Assembly (NCBI GenBank): GCA_036172665.1 | Contig: CM069880.1 | Location: 7,008,501 to 7,072,500 of the forward strand | Direction of reading: 5' to 3' | DNA from: Prosopocoilus inquinatus | Taxonomy: Eukaryota; Arthropoda; Insecta; Coleoptera; Lucanidae | DNA length: 64,000 bases | Shown here: positions 56,326-64,000 of the stretch, in pieces | Layout of the letters: the number at the start of each line of letters is the position of its first letter | How positions within the stretch are numbered: the first letter of the stretch is position 1 | Made by a program: the position numbers and the translations under genes | The notes under the pieces: generated by a model | Database searches by the model: none | The model's input: the letters and a program-made list of their open reading frames with translations, nothing else | Told to the model about the DNA's origin: nothing

Positions 56326-58459
56326 CCTAACCAAGATAAAATATTGAGTGAATCTTGCTTAAAGTGAGAAAGGGCTTGCCTCAGGGTTTAGCTTTAGGCC
56401 CTCTCTTCTTTCCAATATTCATCGGTGAAGTTGGTGAGGTTACTTTTACGTAATAAATTACATCCGAAATTAACAATATTTGTTCTAATTGGCAGTGTGA
56501 ATTCGACTATTTCAGTAATTAATAATAATTAATTGAGGAGGTAACATTCAAAAACCGAGAGTGCAATCAGATACAGTTAAAACTCGATATGTATAAAGGT
56601 TGTAAAGACATGTAAAATAATACACGTCCAAAATTGTTTTCCCAAAATTATTGGGACATATTTGATTTCCTCAATTGAAAACCGTTTTGAAGATTATTTA
56701 GAATTTTATAGAGAAGTTGTAATATGATGTGATGATATTATTTATGTAGAATAGCATTTCCGAGTAAGTTGGGGTAAAGCAAATATGAATGAAATGATTG
56801 GATTGGATGGTATTTCAATGTATCAAGCAGTGGATGTTAATATAGGAAGGATAGAATTTGCTTCATAACTTGAGGTTAGATAAATTCAGTGTCCGGCAAC
56901 AAATTGTTGCGGTAGAATAACCAGATTAACATTCTGGTAGGTAGCTAATTTTAGCTGGAAGGTATATGCGTATTACTATGCCGCAGTGGCACTTTATTAC
57001 TACGGCCCCTTATTTCACACTGGCTGTGACTACTCATTCATATGTAAGTGCTTCTTATATGAAATTGTAATTTGGATAAACGCTTTCGTCATTCGTGCCT
57101 TCCACCTAATATATGCGGCTGAATCTTGAATTTAAACTGACGTCTTGTTCTTCGGCTATGAATACTACTAGCGCTCGAGGAATTTATAATAACAGCAACA
57201 GAAAGTAACCGATCGGAATGAACTTTTTCGACTTCAAGGATGGATGGTTTATGTTTTCGTTTTTTAGCACTAGATACTCCTATGTAATTATGCGTTATTA
57301 TGTTAAGTGCCTGAATATATTTTATGTAAATAATATTTCTGGATAATGACCGCGCGGCTTGAGCTCATGAAGAATACAAAACAGAAAGGAAAAAAATGCT
57401 GTAGGTTGCATGCTGTTTCTTTAGGATTAATTTCGGCGGGCGAGGTGTAGGTGATTTTATAATATGTATTACCTATATACAAGTTTTGAAGCTTCACTAA
57501 TGCGCTCACTCACTCACTCACTGAATGATCATTAGTGTTGATGAGTGGACGTGCAAGTTGCGAATGCATTATTACGTTTATGATTTTCCATCAATAAAAA
57601 TATTTAACATATTTACGATGTACTCCCGCTCTTAACTAAAAACACAGCGAACTGTTTAGTGTGATAAAAGCATTATATAATTCAAAATGCGCATTTATTC
57701 AGCCATTATATTCCACCAAACGTATATGGTGGACAATAAACGTTGAACAAAATCGATTGTATCGCCTATTTTAATGCACTTTTACTCACTCTTTTTTTTA
57801 CATATAAATCACCTTAATGTTGAGGGAAATATCATATAACAACTGGCAAGCACGGAAACTCGTATACTCCAATAAAGTCTTGGAGGAAATAAAATTATAA
57901 GCGAATGTGCGGTAAACGAGATACGCAAGTCATGTGCAACAGATCAAGCAAACCGGGTTGTATGCTTCCTTCTGAAGACCCACCCTACTTATTTCACTCT
58001 AGATATTTCTGAGATTGTCGCGTTACTGCAAGTGCCTTGATACTTGTCACGCCCTCACAGCCGCTGGAAAGGAAATATGCCCTCTCCTTCAGCCAGCATT
58101 ATAATGCCTCATTGATATGTGTAGCATATGACGCACCACCTCTACAAGTGCGCTCTGGTAACCCGACCAGAGGACCCATACCAAACGCCTCACATCCGCT
58201 GTTTTATCGCCCTCTAATTGATAAACCTACAACACACGTCGTTCCCTCGACCTTTCCCCAAAATCCTCATATCGCACAAATTCTGACACCTAATACCATA
58301 AATGCTTAAACAACGCCACATCATTCTTCATTAAGACGATTATTTTACTCCGCCAACCCGAATAATGAAATTTTCGTGTCCCACTTTACTCAACGCAAAC
58401 AAAAAAATGTACTACATAATTTTAAACCAACATTTGCCACAAGTTCCAAACCACCAGCA
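56326..58459. other. Non-coding DNA, no gene recognised
   Basis: AT-rich, with an (ACTC)n run near 57505-57521. 57950-58310 is GC-richer and has a 90-codon plus-strand ORF without recognisable domain. Confidence 0.35.
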
Positions 58460-58650
58460 GCAAATAATGCATAATCTACGTGATAACTCACATCCATCAT
58501 CATGAACTTGATTAACCGTGTGGAGATGTCTGGATATCTAATTCTATGCCAGGAATTCAGGGAATACATCAACACCTCAAGATCGATTTGACAAATCTCA
58601 ACACACACACATCCCCATTTAAAAAATAATTTTCTATTCTTCATATATGG
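58460..58650. repeat. Interspersed repeat, also at 59907-59989 and 62735-62870
   Basis: ACATCCATCATCATGAACTTGATTAA and GTGTGGAGATGTCTGGAT recur at 62757-62802. CATCAACACCTCAAGAT recurs at 62837. The final 84 bp (ATTTGACAA..ATTCTTCATATAT) recur in direct orientation at 59907-59989, so the decayed transposase lies between two direct repeats. Confidence 0.6.
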
Positions 58651-58774
58651 GTGTGTTAACTAAAAATTTGCACACAAAGTTTGGAGTACTACCAAAGCCA
58701 CTTAATAAGCTGGCTTTGGAAGTTCTTTTTATCTAGTAGCCTGTTGTCAAGTTACGATGTACAACTGTTAGGAT

Positions 58775-59816
58775 ATGATGATAATTGTCAAAATAGTTTC
58801 AGCAATGGAAGACCTTAACGAATTAAACCGTAGAAAGTTAATTGGCGAATTTTATACTCAAAATGTATATGAAGGAAAGTCTTTTACTGTTAAACATTTT
58901 TCTGAGATGGGTATTTGGAGAAGAACAGTGTACAGTATTATTTCCAGACTTGATGAAGGAAAAGTATTAGAAAGAAAGGTTAGAAGTGGAAGAAAGTGCG
59001 AAAAATGACGGAAAATAAGAAGAAATGTTTGGAAAATAAAGCTGGGCAAACTTTGAGAAAATTAGGCAGATGATTTAAAATTTCGCACGTATATGTACAC
59101 AAGATTTTAAAACAAAGAAATATTACCTTTAGGAAGAAAAAATCCGCCCCAAAATATATCAGAAAGCAACTTAAAAAACAAAAAAACTTTATTGAGGAAA
59201 CTTCGAGATACAGTTTTAAAATCTTCAAATGATGTTGATATTGTCATGGACGATGAATATATTTTACGTTTGATGGAAGTGACTGTGCCGGCAATAAAGC
59301 CAAAGTATTTTGTCAAGAAGGATCAAAATGTAGATACTGAAGTCAAATTTAAAAGACACTCTAAATTTCATACAAAAGTTTTGGTATGCTTAGCGATTTG
59401 CTTTAAAAGTATATCCAGAGCCTTTATAGCGCCTTCTAGACTTTGTGTTAATAAAGATGTCTACATAAAGGAGTGCATACAAAAAAATATTAGTTCCCTT
59501 TCTTAGAAATGTCCTAGTGGTTAATATATCTTTTGGCCAGACATGGCTACAGCTCATTATGTAAATGAGAACCGTTTTCGAACGGTATGGAATACCGTTC
59601 ATTACATGGGAACAAAACGTTACAAACGTACCCCAGATAAGGCCAATTGAGCGTTTTTGGTGTTTTCTAAAACAAAGTGTATGAAAATGGTTGGGAAATA
59701 CATACAGGTGAAGAATTAATTGAAAGAATAAATTTCAAAAAAGCCGTCTGCGAGAAATTGATGGCCAGAACGAAGACCAAAATAAGAATACAGCAGATCA
59801 CGGGTCAGATTATGTA
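58775..59816 (+). pseudogene. Decayed Tc1/mariner-superfamily transposase
   Basis: Reading across several frameshifts and stops, an N-terminal helix-turn-helix region (about 58805-59090; LNELNRRKLIGEF, FSEMGIWRRTVYSIISRLDE) is followed by a DDE domain. The first aspartate lies in VDIVMDDEY (about 59235-59260). The second lies in FWPDMATAHY (D codon 59540-59542). The glutamate lies in RPIERFWCFLKQ (codon 59649-59651), followed by NGWEIHTGEELIERI. These match the arrangement in Tc1/mariner-type (IS630-like) transposases. At least three frame changes and in-frame stops show it is inactive. Possible TIRs (GGGTGTGTTAACTAAAAATTTG at 58648 and a weaker inverted match near 59890-59914) bracket it. 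Confidence 0.8.
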
Positions 59817-59989
59817 ATTGGTTAGTGATTCAGTTTATTCATGTTATTTGTTAAGTCATACCTAGTTTTGAATTCATATAAATGTATTACAAATTTTGTG
59901 CATCAACACCTAAAGATCTATTTGACAAGTATCAACACAAGCACATCCCCACCATTTAACATTCTATTTTTTATTCTTCATATATAAAA

Positions 59990-61921
59990 AAATGATTTGG
60001 TTAAACCTGATTGTATAAAATCAAGTAAGATGTAAAAGTTTCGACAATTAGTACAGTTCGATTTTCCAAAAAATCAGCATAATTTACAACAAAGCTATTC
60101 AATACACCTCTACTTATCTTGCCCTTTGGGTGGAGATGCACAACGAGGTCTTAATTCACAGACGTTAGTTTACACGGTAAAGTATTTGGGACCTCGTCAA
60201 CATGGAAGTAGCTCGAAAACTCCTCTGAAATCCAACCGACCTACTGTAGGTATCTCGAAACTAAGTTTTTTCGGCGCCCCGGGCTGAACAATTTTCAGTG
60301 CCCTATACACTGATAATGTGGACTGACATTTTTTTTACCTCCATATTATTGTATTATTGTTAATTTTATTTGTTTATCAGGATGATTGTAACGTTTTTTT
60401 CCTTTTGATGACTTTTTATCTTATAAGGCGTTACGCTCCACGCACTTTCTTCTTTCGTAGGCGTTGCTGTTTTTTTTTTTAAATTATTATCACATGCCAC
60501 CGGCGGAAATCGTCAATTTTCTTTCGTTTTTTGTTCACCATTGTGCTCGTTTCGTGTTTTAATTTTGTCTCTTTGTTCTCTTTTGTTTCTTTTTCTCGAA
60601 ATACTCTTTTAGATCGTGTATTCTTTTTTAATTTGACGTCCAGACTGGCATGCTTAAATATGAAATACAAACAGACAGCACTCAGAATGTCAAATTAAAA
60701 TGAAAAAAAAACACAAATTTTTCTATTGACGTTATTTTTGTTTTTCTTTTTTTCAAAAATAATTTTCAAGCAGTTTGCTGGTCTTCTGTTGTATTTTTGA
60801 TCATGTTGTTTTCGTATGCCGCTGTATTTTTTTACTGTATTTGATCTTCTTGCAGTCATTCTTAATTTTTATTAGATTTCTAATTCGTTTTTAATTTAGC
60901 TCCAAAAAATCTTGATTATCTTTTGTTTGTCGTTCGCCTTATCATTGTTATTACTTCATTTTGTTCTTTTTATCGAGTTTATGTTTCATATTCCATCGGT
61001 GCTATTTGCAATTTAATTTCTTATTTGTTTTCCCGTCAATTTTTTATAACTTTTAAATAGTGCCTTACGTAATCGTATTTTTTTTTAATTTCGTTTTTGC
61101 AATGTCAGGTCAAAGCCATTGCAGGATGTCGCTACTTAAACTTTTTGTTATTTTTTTGTTTTTGATTTTCTCGTTGTAATTTTCTTCCTTCACTTGTTCT
61201 TCCTGCAAGTTTTCTTTCACTTTTCACTAATGTTTTTAATTTTTTGTATATATATAGAATCCTTGATCTTATTTTGGTAATCCTTTCCGAATTCTAGTTC
61301 ATTTTGTTCGTACTCTTTTGTTTTTTGTTGGGTTTTAGGCCTATTATCTTTTAGAGTTAACCCAAGAATCAAAAGCGTACGGCAAATTGAAGAAAAAAAA
61401 GAAACAATTTTTTCTTAAATGGAATAGCCTCTCTCTACTCGTGTATTGTTTGTTAAGATGAAACTCTCTTACAGGCGAATAGGAACGAGTTCTTACGAAG
61501 TTTAATTTATTTGGCGCGAAAATTTAAATATGCACACAAATTTACTGTTTTATTATAGCTATAAACAATATCAATTTATAAATTACTGAAATTATTATTC
61601 AATACAAAAGATTCTAGTACGGCGGCCTTCAAAATAGGCGCCCCGGGCAATCCCCCGTAACGTCAGCTCGTTTATCCGGCCCTGCTCGAAACCAAGCATA
61701 CATGTTAACAACGGGTAAAACTCGTAATGACACGCGGTTATATTTTGACCGAATACTGTAAAGCCATTATTTTGCTGCATAATCGATTTTAAAAGGAAGA
61801 GTTGTGCCTTGCACTCTTCCGTTCTAAACCGCAACATTTTTGGTTTCTCCTTAAATGAGAAAATTCGACTTAAAAAGTCCAACTTGCTTTTGAAGCCTGG
61901 AAAAGTCATCAAGGAAACTGA
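59990..61921. other. T-rich non-coding DNA with repeat remnants
   Basis: 60320-61400 is strongly thymine-rich. At 61100-61137, GCAATGTCAGGTCAAAG..GGATGTCGCTACTT is a remnant of the 312-bp satellite outside its ribozyme part. GCGCCCCGGGC occurs at about 60275 and 61638, the latter ending in CGGCCCTG, reminiscent of hAT-type termini. A minus-strand ORF at 61595-61912 overlaps this terminus and is not supported as a gene. Confidence 0.4.
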
Positions 61922-61985
61922 CTAAATATTGGCCTTCACAAGATTCGAACTCAAGACCTCTGGTTGTTAGAGCATTGGAGCATCA
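61922..61985 (-). repeat. tRNA-like fragment, possible SINE head
   Basis: The minus strand carries GAGTTCGAATC (pol III B-box-like) preceded by GGTCTT and followed by pairing-poor sequence. It is too degenerate for a functional tRNA. Confidence 0.35.
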
Positions 61986-62084
61986 CCAATAAAACTATAG
62001 TGACTTAATTTCCATTTCGAAAATGCAAAAACAATCCTTGCAATAACGTTTATAACTTTTGGCTTTGGTAACTGTTCTTTTTTT

Positions 62085-62255
62085 TGTAATGTGGTGATAT
62101 TCAACAGTCTTAAGTCATAGACTTATGAAGACAACGCCAAAAAAATGTTGGGTGTATGAAGTGAATACTGACCACCACCCAGAATTAACTCGAGTGTGAT
62201 TCGAACTCAGAACCTTGCCGATCCTCTTACCACGAGACCGTTAACTTTACCCCAG
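62085..62255 (-). repeat. tRNA-derived SINE, copy 1
   Basis: On the minus strand an A-box-like GTGGTAAGAGG and a B-box-like GAGTTCGAATCAC (62194-62208 region) are followed by CACTCGAGTTAATTCTGGGTGGTGGTC. The same head occurs at 63895-64000. The cloverleaf is incomplete, as expected of a SINE. Confidence 0.6.
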
Positions 62256-62734
62256 TCTACGCTCATTTTTGGCTTTTTTGACCTTTTTAGCGGTGATTAT
62301 TCCAGGAAGTCACTTTATTAAAAGTAGCTGGATCTATCTTTGATTAGGCATCTCTACTTAGTTACAGTTTGTAAGCTGACATTATTAAAGCTCAGGATCA
62401 AAGAAAAAAATTCATTTCGTATCACACGAAATTGAATTGGACGATCCTATTTTTTGTTTGTGATATTTCTACCTCAATTTTAAATGTGGCAGTATGTATC
62501 GTGTGCCTGACGAATTTAAAACAAAATGAAAGCGTTTTTCTCGTTCGAAATGAAATACACTGTAATAAAACGCGGCGCAATAAATTTGTTTTGTATTATG
62601 AAGTGAAATTTAAACCAATATTTAGCATAAAACGGATGTCTATTATATTGTGAATTCAGATATGCAAACATAAAAATTGAAACCGACGTTTTGCATATGA
62701 TTTTAGCTCGGCTTCGAAGAGCATAAATAAATAA
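62256..62734. other. Non-coding DNA, no gene recognised
   Basis: AT-rich, no supported feature. Confidence 0.4.
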
Positions 62735-62870
62735 TGCATATTGTAGGTAATAATGCACATCCATCATCATGAACTTGATTAAGTGTGTGTGGAGATGTCT
62801 GGATGTCTAATTTCATGGCAGAAATAAAGGGAATACATCAACACCTCAAGATTGATCGGACAAATATGAG
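62735..62870. repeat. Interspersed repeat, copy of 58460-58595
   Basis: Shares CATCCATCATCATGAACTTGATTAA, TGTGGAGATGTCTGGAT, GGGAATACATCAACACCTCAAGAT with 58485-58590 in the same orientation. Confidence 0.65.
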
Positions 62871-63889
62871 TGTTGGTATGTATGTATTTTGGGCATAGCC
62901 AGGATTCGCTGCTTGGATTTGGTTAAATATTCGAAGACTTCTTTTCCTCTTGGCTACATGAACGTGCAAACGGATAAATGAAAAGTAAAACTCATGGAGT
63001 AACAATATCATAGGTAGGTTCGGTAGCAAATACCATTAATTAAAGTCACTATTAACGAGAGTGTAAAAACGCTCCTCGTTTTGGTAAAAATAAAACTGGG
63101 AGCTGTTTCAGTACCTAATAACTGGTGTAGCTGGTTGCAGTGATTCATTGTTGGCACAGTAAAAATGCTGCAGTTGACGTTTGTTGACACACAGTTATTT
63201 TTACAAGCGTTTATTGGAGAGTCTATGAGGAGAGAACCCATGCGAATGAGTGTTATAATTACATCGTGGGCTGAACGTGGATGTGAGCGAATGAATGGCT
63301 ACGATTAACCAACAAAGAAACAAATATATGCCGGCGAGAGGAGTTCAGAATTTAACAATAAACGGGATGCGAGTGTTGGTGGCGTACGCAATTATTCAGC
63401 AGTCCCAAACAAATCTCTTTAGTTCATGTGAGAACTTACTCCTCATATATGTCCACCACAAGAAATAATCTCTTTCATTTGATACACGTTTATTCCATTT
63501 AAACACTCTGATACTATAATGAATCCTATTATTCCTTCACATCCATTATTTCATAATAACAACCCCCACCCCCCACCCGATGTCTTTTCTAAACAATTAA
63601 CGTCCAAAATATACAGCGTGCGCCACTGCCACATCATCATTTATAAAGCAGTTAATCACCTAACGGGAAATAATCGCACAAATTCATTTTAGCAATGACG
63701 TTAGGATTATTTTTTTTCTTTTTTTGATATGTGGTCATGCCCAATGCGGAGGGGAGGGGGAGGTATCAACTCTCAGACTTATAGAGCGTAAGCGTATTTT
63801 GTGTGTGTAAATCTTACATTACTTTACTACTTTGAAACCGTTTCGCCATTGAAGAGAAAGCAGTGTTGATTTCTTACTTCTCAAGGTAC
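62871..63889. other. Non-coding DNA, no gene recognised
   Basis: A C-rich run near 63563-63580 and a G-rich run near 63748-63763. Otherwise no supported feature. Confidence 0.4.
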
Positions 63890-64000
63890 TTAAGAGGACC
63901 TGAAGAGAATACCGACCACCACCGAAAATTAACTCGAGGGTGATTCGAATTTACGACCTTGCATTTACAAGGCCGATCCTCTTACCATTGGACTGTTCAG
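63890..64000 (-). repeat. tRNA-derived SINE, copy 2, cut by window end
   Basis: The minus strand reads CTGAACAGTCCAATGGTAAG, then AGGATCGGCC, a B-box-like ATTCGAATCACC, then CTCGAGTTAATTTTCGGTGG, closely matching copy 1 at 62085-62255. Confidence 0.65.

Noticed and set aside
61595..61912. 105-codon minus-strand ORF
   Set aside because: Overlaps a GCCCGGGGCGCC-type transposon terminus and has no recognisable domain.
1..64000. CRISPR arrays, bacterial operons, rRNA or intact tRNA genes
   Set aside because: No regularly spaced short repeats with unique spacers, no prokaryotic gene organisation, and only degenerate tRNA-like SINE heads.

Overview
The window looks like a large, AT-rich, repeat-laden stretch of an arthropod (probably insect) nuclear genome. 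It carries two spliced exons of a plexin receptor gene on the minus strand (32895-33023, end of the sema domain; 25691-25791, first PSI domain). The two join in phase 0 across a 7.1 kb intron. I could not find the flanking plexin exons, so most of the window is probably intron of this gene. The species cannot be named from the sequence.

Layout. 1-10310: AT-rich DNA with a palindromic repeat (632-1030), a 2.57 kb TIR element with about 545 bp arms and TA target duplications (4707-7277), a nested hAT-like element rich in CGATA motifs (5538-6369), and a large inverted repeat (8896-10183) holding smaller hairpins. 10315-16840: a young, nearly complete Ty3/gypsy LTR retrotransposon on the minus strand, with 4-bp ATAC target duplications and LTRs that differ by one substitution and one 2-bp indel. 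20-25.4 kb: fragments of the TA/TIR family, a duplicated block with CTCF-like motifs, and a 1170-bp hAT-like element with a perfect 8-bp target duplication. 25.7-33 kb: the plexin exons and their intron. 35000-38087: a TIR-bounded element holding an inverted array of 312-bp units. 53.4-54.1 kb: degenerate relatives of that array. 58.8-59.8 kb: a decayed Tc1/mariner-superfamily transposase. 62-64 kb: tRNA-derived SINEs.

Two features stand out. First, the retrotransposon integrase ORF continues, after its GPY motif, into a macrodomain of the TARG1/OARD1 (ADP-ribosyl-glutamate hydrolase) type. The counterparts of both catalytic residues of human TARG1 (Lys84, Asp125) are present with identical spacing, and a CCCH zinc finger follows. 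Gag and pol overlap in the -1 frame, with a GTTAAAC heptamer directly before the gag stop. Second, the complete 312-bp units each carry what folds as a type I hammerhead self-cleaving ribozyme (seven copies, five on the minus strand and two on the plus strand). A further plausible copy lies at 53549-53613.

If the plexin gene extends to the right as expected, the retrotransposon and the five minus-strand ribozymes lie in sense orientation within its pre-mRNA. All homology statements are by eye; no searches were run.
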